DNA from: Sorangium cellulosum
GTDB taxonomy: Bacteria; Myxococcota_A; Polyangia; Polyangiales; Polyangiaceae
DNA length: 64,000 nucleotides
Assembly: GCF_002950945.1 (NCBI RefSeq)
Contig: NZ_CP012673.1
Coordinates: 4,649,001 to 4,713,000, forward strand
Direction: 5' to 3'
Numbering within the stretch: the first letter of the stretch is position 1; the number at the start of each line of letters is the position of its first letter. Shown here piece after piece: positions 8,988 through 17,214 of the stretch. The notes below the pieces were generated by a model. It saw only the letters and a list, made by a program, of their open reading frames with translations, was not told the DNA's origin and did no database searches. Made by a program: the position numbers and the translations under genes.

Positions 8988-9982
8988 GGGTTCCCTCTCC
9001 GCTCGCGGAGCACCTCCGTGGTCCCGTCGGCGCTGGTCATGTCCGAGGCGATGGCGCCGCGCATGTCGGTGTCCGCCTGGACGTTCTTCAGCCGATGATA
9101 CTCCATGATGCCAAGGTTCCCCCGGCGGAACGCGTCGGCCATGGCGCGCGGCACCTCGGCCTCGGCCTCGACGACCCGCGCCCGCATCTCCTGCTCCAGC
9201 GCGACGGCCATCGCGCGCCGCTCCTCCGCCTTGGCCTGGGCGATCTGCTTGTCCGCGTTCGCCTGGTCGATCTGCAGCTTGGCGCCGATGTTCGCGCCCA
9301 CGTCGACGTCCGCGATGTCGATGGAGAGGATCTCGTACGCCGTCCCCGCGTCGAGCCCCCGCGAGAGGATGTTCTTCGAGATGTGATCGGGGTTCTCGAG
9401 CACCTCCTTGTGCGTGGCCGCCGAGCCGATGGTGCTCACCATGCCCTCTCCGACGCGGGCGATGATCGTCTGTTCGCCTGCCCCGCCCACCAGCCGATCG
9501 ATGTTGGTCCTGACGGTCACGCGGGAGATCGCGATGAGCTGGATCCCGTCCTTCGCGACCGCCGCGATGCGGGCGGTCTCGATGACCTTCGGGATCACGG
9601 ACATCTTCACCGCCTCGAGCACGTCGCGGCCGGCCAGGTCGATGGCCGCGGCGCGCTTGAACGGCATCGGGATGTTCGCCTTGTCCGCCGAGATGAGGGC
9701 GTTGACCACGCGCACCACGTTGCCGCCGGCGAGGTAGTGCGCCTCGAGGTCGTTGACGGAGATGTCGAGCCCCGCCTTGACGGCGCTGATGCGCGCGGTG
9801 ACCACCGTGCCCGGCGGGACGCGCCGGAACCGCATCCCGACGAGCGTGAACAGCCCGACGTACGCGCCCGAGGCCCAGGCCGCGATCCAGAGGGGGATCG
9901 GGATCATGTAGAGCCCGAGGAACAGCGCCGCGAGCAGCAGCAGGACCAGCCCGAGCAGGCCCAGATCGACACCCATCATCAC
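8984..9982 (-). CDS. floA: Flotillin-like protein FloA
   Basis: A 332-residue protein of the FloA (YqfA/UPF0365) flotillin-like family. Two hydrophobic hairpin segments lie in the first 55 residues (LGLLGLVLLLLAALFLGLY and WIAAWASGAYVGLFTLVG). A PHB/SPFH-like domain follows, with VEGMVSTIGS-type and KNILSRGLDAGTAYEILSID stretches typical of the family. A C-terminal Ala/Glu-rich coiled-coil ends in RRGNLGIMEYHRLKNVQADT. FloA proteins scaffold membrane microdomains. The gene starts 1 bp after the NfeD gene, the usual partner order, and overlaps the small membrane-protein gene downstream. The length is canonical. Confidence 0.93.
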   Translation of the reverse strand: MMMGVDLGLLGLVLLLLAALFLGLYMIPIPLWIAAWASGAYVGLFTLVGMRFRRVPPGTVVTARISAVKAGLDISVNDLEAHYLAGGNVVRVVNALISADKANIPMPFKRAAAIDLAGRDVLEAVKMSVIPKVIETARIAAVAKDGIQLIAISRVTVRTNIDRLVGGAGEQTIIARVGEGMVSTIGSAATHKEVLENPDHISKNILSRGLDAGTAYEILSIDIADVDVGANIGAKLQIDQANADKQIAQAKAEERRAMAVALEQEMRARVVEAEAEVPRAMADAFRRGNLGIMEYHRLKNVQADTDMRGAIASDMTSADGTTEVLRERRGNP

Positions 9983-9983
9983 C

Positions 9984-11369
9984 TCATCCCCCCATCCCCT
10001 GCGCCGCTGTCCGGCGCACGACGACGCGGTTGCCCTCGACGCGGATCACCTCGACCGCCTCTCCGGCCGCGATGTACTCGGCTTCCGACACCACATCGAT
10101 CCGCGCTCCCCCGATGCGGGCGATCCCGGACGGCCGCAGCGGCGACGCGGCGACGCCGCGCTCGCCCAGGAGCGGCCCGCTGGACTGGGCCGGCGGGCCG
10201 CCGGCGACGTCCGCGCCGAGGCTCGTCGCCAGGACCAGGCGCCGCCCGAACGGGAGCCGCGGCAGGAAGCGCAGCGCGACGAGCACGCCCGCCAGCGCCA
10301 CTGCAATGGACAGCGCGACCTGGGCGACGGCCTCGACGGCGCGCGCGAGCGTCACGCCCGCGCCGACCAGGCTCATGCTCAGGCCGGCGAGCAGCGCGAC
10401 GGTGCCGAGGACGCCGGCGACGCCGAAGCCGGGGATCACGAACACCTCCAGGGCGAGGAGCAGCACGCCGGCCACGGCGAGCGCGATCTCCTCCCAGCCG
10501 ACGAGGGCCAGCAGCCATTGCGCCCAGAAGAACAGCACCAGGCTGGCGGCGCCCACGAGGCCCGGGACGCCGAACCCCGGGGTGCGCAGCTCGAGCAGCA
10601 GGCCCATCATCCCGAGGCTCAGGAGGAGCGAGCTCACGACAGGCGTTGTCAGGAAGCGGATCGCGCGCTCTGCCCAGCTCGGCGACAGGCGGCGGAGCTC
10701 CGCCCCCTCGAGGCCGAGCCGGGCGAGCACGGCGTCCACCTCGTCCGCCTGGGCGTCCGCGACGCCGAGCGCCAGCGCCTCGGCGGTCGTGAGGGTGAGC
10801 AGCTTCCCCGGCCCCACGACCCCCTCGACGGCGACGTCCTCGTCCACCATCGCCTCGGCGAGCTCCGGCGGCCGGCCGCGGCGCTCGGCGGTCGAGCGGA
10901 ACTCCTTCCTGACATACGAGGTCGCCTTCTCCCCGGCGGGCTCCGCGCCCTCCGGCCCCGCGCGCACCGGCGCCGCGGCGCCCAGGGTAGCGCCCTCGGC
11001 CATCACGATCTGCTCTGCCGCGAGCGCGACGAGCGCGCCCGCCGAGATCGCCCGTTGATCGACGAAGACGACGGTGCGGAGCGGGGTCGCGAGCAGCGCG
11101 TCGCGGATGGCGATGGCCGCGTCGACGCGGCCGCCGAGCGTATTCGTGGGCAGGATCAGCGCGCTCGCTCCTGCCGCCTCGGCCGCGCCGATGGCCCGCT
11201 GGACGAAGGCGGACAGGCCGGCGTCGATCTCGCCCTGGATCGGCGCGACATGAACGATCGGCGCGGGCCCGGCACGCGCTATCGAGGCGAGGAGCGCGGA
11301 GACGAGCGCGAGCACGCACAGAATCCAGCGCGGCAGCCGAGCGCACAGGCGCCTTCCTGTCAGCGACAC
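9984..11369 (-). CDS. NfeD1b-type membrane serine protease (ClpP-class + NfeD)
   Basis: A 461-residue protein. It has a signal segment (about residues 12-33), a ClpP-fold serine-protease domain, a multi-helix membrane region (about residues 235-365), and a C-terminal NfeD OB-fold domain ending VIRVEGNRVVVRR. Oxyanion-type residues lie in LPTNTLGGRVDAA, where most relatives have DTPGG. The likely nucleophile Ser is in RAISAGALVALAAEQIVMA. NfeD long forms process or partner flotillins/stomatins at the membrane. The directly following floA gene (1-bp gap) fits this pairing. Confidence 0.9.
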   Translation of the reverse strand: MSLTGRRLCARLPRWILCVLALVSALLASIARAGPAPIVHVAPIQGEIDAGLSAFVQRAIGAAEAAGASALILPTNTLGGRVDAAIAIRDALLATPLRTVVFVDQRAISAGALVALAAEQIVMAEGATLGAAAPVRAGPEGAEPAGEKATSYVRKEFRSTAERRGRPPELAEAMVDEDVAVEGVVGPGKLLTLTTAEALALGVADAQADEVDAVLARLGLEGAELRRLSPSWAERAIRFLTTPVVSSLLLSLGMMGLLLELRTPGFGVPGLVGAASLVLFFWAQWLLALVGWEEIALAVAGVLLLALEVFVIPGFGVAGVLGTVALLAGLSMSLVGAGVTLARAVEAVAQVALSIAVALAGVLVALRFLPRLPFGRRLVLATSLGADVAGGPPAQSSGPLLGERGVAASPLRPSGIARIGGARIDVVSEAEYIAAGEAVEVIRVEGNRVVVRRTAAQGMGG

Positions 11370-11610
11370 GCGTCACCCCCGGGCGGAGACCTAGAGCGGT
11401 GATCGCCATGGTGAAAGGCGTCAGCATGCGCGGCGAGATCCCCAGCCTCTCGGGCATCTCCGCGATGCGCAGGTTATGCAGCCCCGGAGGAGGCGGCGGC
11501 GCTCGCGCGCCTAGGGCTCGCGCTGCCGCTGGTTGGAGATCTGCGCATGCGGCTGCTCGGCTCGCTCTGCGAAATGGCCATGGCTCCGCGCGATCCTGCG
11601 CGGCGCACGG
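11370..11610. other. Intergenic region upstream of nfeD-floA cluster
   Basis: About 240 bp between the lipoprotein stop and the NfeD start, both genes on the minus strand. No ORF with family resemblance and no repeat was noticed. It presumably carries the promoter for the nfeD-floA genes. Confidence 0.4.
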
Positions 11611-12366
11611 TCAGGGCTGCGCCGCCTCGACCGACAGCACGTCGAGCTGGATGAACTGACCGATGAAAGGCTCGGGCGCCGGGGGGATGCCGTCCACGAC
11701 GAGGTGCTTGTAGTTGGCGATCTCGATGCCGTTTTGACCGTCGCCGACGAAAGTCACGGTGGCTCCGCCCCGAATCGGGATGGTCTTCGTGTGGTCGATG
11801 ATGAACGTGTCATGACCCACGTTGGGATTATCGTTGAGATAGTAGACCTCGGGCGGATCGGAGACAGCGAAGCTGTAGATGTTGTACGACGGGTCGGTGG
11901 GCGAGCCGCCGACGCGGAAGTGCATGCCGTCGGATGTGCCGCCCTGGTACGTCATCGGCTCGACGACGCCGCGCAGCCGGACAGTCACCTGGTAGGTCGT
12001 GTCGGGCGAGCCGCCGAACGTCCTGGTCTCGTCGACCCGCGCGGACGTCGAACACTCGTCATGGTCGCCTGGGTCCTGGTCGCACGGCAGCTCCCAGCGA
12101 AAGCCGTCGATGCTGGCGGCCGCGGCGCGCGGGTCCTCGCCGCCGCTGCCGCCGGCTCCGCCGGCTCCGCCGGCTCCGCCGCTGCCGGCCCCGCCGGAGC
12201 TCGCGCTGCTGGAGGCGCTGGTGCTGGCGCCCGTCGCGGCTCCCCCGCCCGAGCCCCCAGCGCCCGTCGCGCTGGAGGTAGCCTGGTCGTTCGCGGGCGG
12301 GTCGGCCTCGGAGCCGCAGGCAAGGAGGACCATCATCACAGGGATCACGAGCAGAGAGATTCTCAT
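11611..12366 (-). CDS. Gly/Ser/Ala-rich secreted lipoprotein, unknown function
   Basis: A 251-residue protein with a lipoprotein signal (MRISLLVIPVMMVLLAC, lipobox LLAC). A low-complexity Gly/Ala/Ser linker (about residues 20-80) is typical of myxobacterial surface lipoproteins. The C-terminal domain of about 165 residues is rich in beta-strand sequence (TTYQVTVRLRGVVEP, FIIDHTKTIPIRGGATVTF) and ends near FIQLDVLSVEAAQP. It looks like a carbohydrate-binding or jelly-roll-like module, but I cannot name the family. It follows the DUF1592/DUF1552 pair on the same strand after a 213-bp gap and may be a partner exposed on the cell surface. Confidence 0.8.
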   Translation of the reverse strand: MRISLLVIPVMMVLLACGSEADPPANDQATSSATGAGGSGGGAATGASTSASSSASSGGAGSGGAGGAGGAGGSGGEDPRAAAASIDGFRWELPCDQDPGDHDECSTSARVDETRTFGGSPDTTYQVTVRLRGVVEPMTYQGGTSDGMHFRVGGSPTDPSYNIYSFAVSDPPEVYYLNDNPNVGHDTFIIDHTKTIPIRGGATVTFVGDGQNGIEIANYKHLVVDGIPPAPEPFIGQFIQLDVLSVEAAQP

Positions 12367-12579
12367 TTCACACCAGTCCGGCGAGGACGCCGGGATAGAA
12401 GTTGGGACCGTCGAGCGTCGCCTCGTCGATGTCGAACCCGCCGGCGTCCCGCTGCCGGATCCCCGTCGCCCAGAGCGCGCCGGCGTCGTCGTGCGACGCC
12501 GGCGAGGCTGCCGGTGCGACCGGTCGAGACAGAGGAACGGGGACCCATGGCGCAGGCGCGCCGCGTCTCGTTCGAGTGG

Positions 12580-13953
12580 CTATGTCAGGTTGGTGAGCGG
12601 CCCGGTGCAGTACTGCGGGTCGCCGAACGTGGTCCGGGCGTCGCCGAACAGGTTCAAGATGGAGACGAGCAGGTTGTTGTGCGGGACGCCGGGGTGACGG
12701 ACCCAGCGTCCGGTGCGCAGGCCTCCGCCGCCGCCGGCCAGCAGGAACGGCATGTTCGTCTTGCTGTGAGTCGGCGGATCCGAGATCTCGGAGCCGAAGA
12801 AGACGACGCTCTCGTCGAGCAGCGAGTGCCCGCCCATGTCGACCTTCTCCATCTCCTGCAGGAGGTAGAGGTGCTGCTTCGAATACCAGTTGCAGATGCT
12901 CTCGCACTCGGCCGCCCTGAAGCCGCCGTCGTGCTGGTAGAAATGGTGGTGCTCGCTCAGGTTGAGCCAAGGGAAGGTGTGCTTCGCCTCGGTGTCGCTC
13001 CACTGCAGGGTGCCGACCGCGGTGATGTCGCAGGCGAGCGCCATCACCAGCATGTCCGTCAAGAGCTTGCCGACCTTGGGGATCGCCGCGTCGGTCGAGG
13101 TGTCCCTGATCGAGCCGGTGTCGGACGAGTTGAGCCCCGTGCGGGGGTTGTAGTCGGACGTGTCGACCATCATCGGGACCTTGCAAGTGCTCGTCGCGAT
13201 AGGGACGTTGCTGAGGCTCTGCTCGATCTCGCGGATCTTCGTCAGGTGCTGGTCGATCTTCTGCTTGTCGGCGGCGCCGACCCGCGCGGACAGGGCGGCG
13301 TAGCGCCGGTCGAGGAAGTCGAGGATCGACTGCTTTCGCGCGAGGCGACGGGCGGCGTCGTTGTTGTCGCCGGGGTTCAGCGTGCCGAAGAGCTCGGTGA
13401 AGATCTCCACCGGATCGAGGCGCGGCGGGATCGGCCTGTGCGGCGCGGCGTCCTCGAAATTCGCGGCGTTCATCGGCGACAGCAGGCCGTGGGACTTGCC
13501 CGTCGCCCAGCGCAGCGCGATCTGGATGCTCGCCTTCGCCTTCTGGCCAGCGGAGATCCGGGAGGCGATCACCTGATCGATGGACGGCCCGCTCCCGTAG
13601 CCGTTCGGCGAGCCCTCCTGAGGCGAGCCCGTAAGCCAGGCGATGATCCCGCTCTGGTGCTGCTCGCCGCGCGCGCTCTTCATCTCGAGGCCGTCGACGA
13701 CGAGCAGCCGATCCTGCACAGGCGCGAGCGGCGCCAGGATGGGGCCCAGGGTGAAGCTCGTCTCGGAGCCGGTCGGCCTCCAGCGGTCCATCACCGTTCC
13801 GCCGGGCGTGTAGACGGCGAGGAAGCGCTTGGCGGGGGCGGGCTGCGCGTGCGCCGTGCGTTCGGGGCCCATGATCTCCAGCCAGGGGAGGGAGACGGCG
13901 ATCGCGCCAGCACCTCGCAGCATGGCGCGTCGGCTCAAGGTGAATTTCGACAT
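12580..13953 (-). CDS. DUF1552 family secreted protein (Tat-like signal)
   Basis: A 457-residue protein of the DUF1552 family, which in myxobacteria and Planctomycetes is nearly always next to a DUF1592/1588/1585 cytochrome-like protein. It starts with an SRRAMLRGAG twin-arginine-type signal and an AHA cleavage region near residue 35. The family core includes FLAVYTPGGTVMDRWRPTG and SEHHHFYQHDGG. The start at ATG 13953 is preferred over ATG 13959 because AGGAG lies 8 nt upstream. The upstream partner stops 5 bp before this start, so the two are coupled. The biochemical role of the family is unknown. Confidence 0.9.
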   Translation of the reverse strand: MSKFTLSRRAMLRGAGAIAVSLPWLEIMGPERTAHAQPAPAKRFLAVYTPGGTVMDRWRPTGSETSFTLGPILAPLAPVQDRLLVVDGLEMKSARGEQHQSGIIAWLTGSPQEGSPNGYGSGPSIDQVIASRISAGQKAKASIQIALRWATGKSHGLLSPMNAANFEDAAPHRPIPPRLDPVEIFTELFGTLNPGDNNDAARRLARKQSILDFLDRRYAALSARVGAADKQKIDQHLTKIREIEQSLSNVPIATSTCKVPMMVDTSDYNPRTGLNSSDTGSIRDTSTDAAIPKVGKLLTDMLVMALACDITAVGTLQWSDTEAKHTFPWLNLSEHHHFYQHDGGFRAAECESICNWYSKQHLYLLQEMEKVDMGGHSLLDESVVFFGSEISDPPTHSKTNMPFLLAGGGGGLRTGRWVRHPGVPHNNLLVSILNLFGDARTTFGDPQYCTGPLTNLT

Positions 13954-13958
13954 AACCA

Positions 13959-15665
13959 TCACTCCTCTCGGGCAGCCAAGTAGTGGAAAGCGTCCGTCTG
14001 CGTGAGCTCGATCAGCAGCTGCTTCACGTTGTACCCGGACTCCTTGAAGGCGGCCGTGACGGCCTTCTCGGTGCACTCGTCCTCGGCGCGCAGGGTGAGG
14101 CCGTAGGCGTACTCGGCCCAGCGCGTCGCGAAGCAGCTCTGCGTCTCCTCGGTCTCCGCGAGCTTCCGCACCAGCTCGACCGGCCCGCTCACCGTGCCCT
14201 CCGTGCCCGGGACCCCGCCGCTCGCGTCGATGGTGACGCCGTTCTCCGTGGTGCGGAACAGCCCGACCGCGTCGTAGTTCTCGAACGCCAGCCCGATCGG
14301 ATCCATCTGCCGGTGGCACGTCGCGCAGACCGCGTCCTGGCTGTGCTGGCTGTAGCGCTCCCGCGCCGTCGCGCCGGTGTACGGGTCCGGCGGCTTCACC
14401 CGCTCCAGGATCTCGCCGGTGGGGAGCGGGATCGTCCGGCACATCAGCTTCTGGACCACGAACGAGCCGCGGCCCACGGGGTTTGTCATGTTCGAGTGCG
14501 TCGTCCCGGCCATCACCCCCGCCTGGGTGAGGACCCCGAGGCGCTGGGTCGTGTCGAGCTGCACCTTCTGGAACTCGTCGCCCGTCACGCCGGAGACGCC
14601 GTAAAACGCCGCGAGGGGTCCGTTCATGAACGTGTACGGGGCCGTCAAGATGGACGGCCAGGTGCCGGTCCCCTCGAAGATCTCGTGCTCCAGGAATCGC
14701 TGCGTCTCTTCCCGCATGAGCGCGCCGATCGCGCGAGAGAAGGTCGGGAACGACTCCTCGCTTCGCTCGAGATCCGCGAGGTTGCTGATGGGGAGCAGGT
14801 TGTCGAAGAAGAACCGGAGGACGGGCCGAGCCTGAGCGTCGTCGAGCATGCGCTCGGCGTGCGCGCGCACGCCCTCCTTCGTCGAGAGCTCGCCTGCCTG
14901 CGCGGCCGCGCGCAGCCGGTCGTCGGGCATCGTGCCCCAGAGCAGGTACGAGAGCCGCGTCGCCATCTCGTCGCCCGTCGGCCGGCGGAGCTCGGGGCGC
15001 TCGGGGTCGGGGGCGCCCCACTCGATGCGGTAGAGGAAATCCGGCGATTGCAGGAGCGCCTCGATCACCGTCGCGATGCCGGTGGCGAACGTCGCGTCCG
15101 TCCGCCCGACGGTGTACAGCGCGAGGAGCTCGTTCGCCTCGCCGTCGGCGAGCGGCCTCCGGTAAGCGAGCGGCGCGATCTTCTCGATGATCGTGCGCGC
15201 GCACGCCTCCTCGCCCTCGATCTGCACGCCACTCGCGCACGGCGCGAGCTTCGCGAGCGCCTCCGGGCTCGCGGTGGCACGCTGGGCGACGCCCTCCGCG
15301 ACGGTGCCCCACTGCTCGGCCAGCAGGCTGGAGACCGACAGCTCGTCCGCGTCATTGCCGAAGCCGTTCCCGACATCCTCGCTCGGCAGCGAGAAGGCTG
15401 GCTCCGTCGTGTCGCCGAAGAGATAGCGAACGGTCTTGTTGTACTCGAAGCGCGTCAGCCGCCGCAGCGGCGCACGCCCCGGGTGCACCGCTCCGTCCTC
15501 GCAGACGAGCGGGTCGACCGACGTGTCGCCCGGCGTGTCGCCGGAGCTCCCGGCAGGCTCGCCCGCGATTCCCGTACAGGCGCTGGCCAGGGCCAACACG
15601 ATCGGGATGACCGACCGAGGGCCTCTGAGAGGACGCGCCTGCTCGTGATGTGAGGACCTGGACAT
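13959..15665 (-). CDS. DUF1592/DUF1588/DUF1585 secreted protein with one CxxCH
   Basis: A 568-residue exported protein with the planctomycete-type modules in usual order. A DUF1587-like start (LRRLTRFEYNKTVRYLFGD) leads into DUF1595, then DUF1592 (RLSYLLWGTMPDDRL and FFFDNLLPISNL). DUF1588 follows, with one heme-type motif CATCH near residue 450, and the protein ends with DUF1585 (FATRWAEYAYGL). A lipobox-like ALASAC closes the signal. The start at ATG 15665 has AGGAG 8 nt upstream. It pairs with the DUF1552 gene just downstream. Family function is unknown; a periplasmic electron-transfer or oxidative role is often supposed. One copy of the dispersed 63-65 nt element lies 312 bp upstream. Confidence 0.9.
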   Translation of the reverse strand: MSRSSHHEQARPLRGPRSVIPIVLALASACTGIAGEPAGSSGDTPGDTSVDPLVCEDGAVHPGRAPLRRLTRFEYNKTVRYLFGDTTEPAFSLPSEDVGNGFGNDADELSVSSLLAEQWGTVAEGVAQRATASPEALAKLAPCASGVQIEGEEACARTIIEKIAPLAYRRPLADGEANELLALYTVGRTDATFATGIATVIEALLQSPDFLYRIEWGAPDPERPELRRPTGDEMATRLSYLLWGTMPDDRLRAAAQAGELSTKEGVRAHAERMLDDAQARPVLRFFFDNLLPISNLADLERSEESFPTFSRAIGALMREETQRFLEHEIFEGTGTWPSILTAPYTFMNGPLAAFYGVSGVTGDEFQKVQLDTTQRLGVLTQAGVMAGTTHSNMTNPVGRGSFVVQKLMCRTIPLPTGEILERVKPPDPYTGATARERYSQHSQDAVCATCHRQMDPIGLAFENYDAVGLFRTTENGVTIDASGGVPGTEGTVSGPVELVRKLAETEETQSCFATRWAEYAYGLTLRAEDECTEKAVTAAFKESGYNVKQLLIELTQTDAFHYLAAREE

Positions 15666-15831
15666 CGTTGTCGCTCCTCGCCCGCTCCGGGCACGCTGAA
15701 GTTCTCTCATGGAACAACAGGCTTTCTTTACAAGAGGATCAGAGGATCATCGCATGCCCCACCAGCGGGGCTTACGGCTAAGCAGGGACTACCGGGATCG
15801 CTCTGGCGGATCAGTGTTCCATCGCTGGAAA

Positions 15832-15848
15832 CGAGGAATCGAACCTCG
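15832..15848 (-). other. Isolated tRNA T-arm-like 17-mer
   Basis: On the minus strand these 17 bases form a 5-bp stem (CGAGG/CCTCG) closing a TTCGATT loop, exactly the conserved T-arm of a tRNA. No acceptor 5' strand, D-arm or anticodon arm fits upstream, so this is not a functional tRNA. It may be a chance match or a tRNA 3' fragment left by an integrating element. It sits in the 496-bp gap upstream of the DUF1592 gene. Confidence 0.3.
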
Positions 15849-15976
15849 GGACGTGCCGCCATCCGGCGGGCGCGCCCTCGCCGCCCTGCCGCCGTCGGGC
15901 TCGGGCGTCCCGCCCGTGGTGGCCAAGCGATCGGGAGGACGAAGCGATCAGGAAGAGCAAGTGGAGCGCCCGCCAT

Positions 15977-16039
15977 GCAGTAGCGGATCGCCCTCGGACC
16001 GGCTCACCACGAGAGTAAATATTACCGGGGTGAAATTTT
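15977..16039 (-). repeat. Dispersed 63-65 nt 5'-leader element, copy A (upstream of DUF1592 gene)
   Basis: Read toward the DUF1592 gene, the element begins with an AAAATTTCACC box and ends with a core GGTGAGCCGG...GGCGATCCGCTACTGC, 63 nt overall. TCACC in the first box can pair with GGTGA in the core, enclosing a GTAA/TTAC hairpin. The CTACTGC end lies 312 nt from the start codon. Similarity to copy B continues about 70 nt further downstream, through a GC hairpin and a shared CGCCCGAGCCCG string. Three other copies lie at 22091, 40046 and 46619. It could be a leader RNA, an operator or a mobile repeat. Confidence 0.75.
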
Positions 16040-16161
16040 CCTGTCGAAGCGTGAGCCTGCGCGCCGCGCCCGTGGGCGGGCGGCGTCAGCATTCCGAGCG
16101 CCGCGCTGGTTAGCCCCCCGCCTGGCCCCCCGGGGGATGCCTTGTCTGGCCGCGAGGGCCA

Positions 16162-17154
16162 TCAACCGGGGTACCACGTGACGCGCGGATCATCCGGCGC
16201 GCGCGCGTAGTCGAAGGCGGCATCCGTGAGCCGCGCCAGATCGTACTTCGGCCGCCAGCCGAGCAGGAACTTGGCCTTCGTGTTGTCCAGCCACGTCGAG
16301 CGGAACGGCGTCTTCACCTTCACGCTCGGCAGGCCCCGGGTCGACTCCAGATAAGAGGCCAGCTCACCGTAGTCCACCGGCTCATCCATGCAGACGTTGA
16401 AGGTCTGCTGGCGAGCTTTCTCGCTGTCGATGGCCAGGAGAATCGCGGCGACGAGATCCTCCACATGCACGAAATTGCGCTTCACCGGCTTGCCGTCAGG
16501 GTCGAGCATCACAGGGACGGCGCCCGAGCGGACGTAGCCCTCCGCCGCCTCAGCCCCGACCAGATCGCGCCACCTCGGCCCTCCGAACACATCGTCGCCG
16601 AACGACAGCTGGGCCTTGAAGTCGTCTTTCTCCATGATCCACGGCGCGCGCAGGCAGCATCCGTTCAGCTGGTATTGAATGTAGTACTGCTCGAGCATGA
16701 CCTCCTCGAGCACCTTGGACAGCGCATAACAACCCGGGTACGCGCTGTGCTTCTGGGTCTCCGTGACGGGGATGGGGTGCGGATAGAAGAAGTGACCCAT
16801 CCCGGCGTCGCCCCCGACCAAGAGGAACTGCTCGAACGCAGGGCTGACGCGGCAGGCCTCGAGCAGCCAGAACATGCCTTTGATGGCCACGTCCATGATG
16901 CTCTCGGGGGTCTCTTTGCTGGTCGCGAGGTGCAGCACATGGCTCACGCCCTCCACGGCCTCGCTGGCGACGTCGCGGTGCTCGATCGACCCACGCACCA
17001 CCTCGAGGCGCGCCGTCCGCTCCAGCATGCGGTTATGGCACAACGCGCGGACCTTCCAGGTCTCGAACCTGGGATCCAGCAGGAACCTGCGGATGAAGGC
17101 CTGGCCGACCTTGCCCGCCGCGCCGGTGACCAGGATTCGCTTTGTCTCACTCAC
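16162..17154 (-). CDS. NAD(P)-dependent SDR epimerase/dehydrogenase of sugar-import operon
   Basis: A 330-residue extended short-chain dehydrogenase/reductase. It has the Rossmann motif TGAAGKVGQ at residues 10-18, a catalytic YALSK (Tyr...Lys) near residue 145, and a substrate-binding C-terminal half with RNFVHVEDLVAAILLA. It is about the usual size for sugar epimerases or dehydrogenases of this fold. The start is GTG 17154 with AGGAG 7 nt upstream. It is the last gene after a four-gene sugar ABC importer, so it probably acts on the imported sugar or its acid. The exact substrate cannot be read from the sequence. Confidence 0.85.
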   Translation of the reverse strand: MSETKRILVTGAAGKVGQAFIRRFLLDPRFETWKVRALCHNRMLERTARLEVVRGSIEHRDVASEAVEGVSHVLHLATSKETPESIMDVAIKGMFWLLEACRVSPAFEQFLLVGGDAGMGHFFYPHPIPVTETQKHSAYPGCYALSKVLEEVMLEQYYIQYQLNGCCLRAPWIMEKDDFKAQLSFGDDVFGGPRWRDLVGAEAAEGYVRSGAVPVMLDPDGKPVKRNFVHVEDLVAAILLAIDSEKARQQTFNVCMDEPVDYGELASYLESTRGLPSVKVKTPFRSTWLDNTKAKFLLGWRPKYDLARLTDAAFDYARAPDDPRVTWYPG

Positions 17155-17214
17155 TTGTTCGCTCCTCGCTCTTCAGGTTCATCTCTGAAGCTGCACGTCG
17201 TCGGACCGGGCTGC

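Noticed and set aside
15832..15848. A functional tRNA gene
   Set aside because: Only the T-arm is present. No D-arm, anticodon arm or paired acceptor stem could be drawn.
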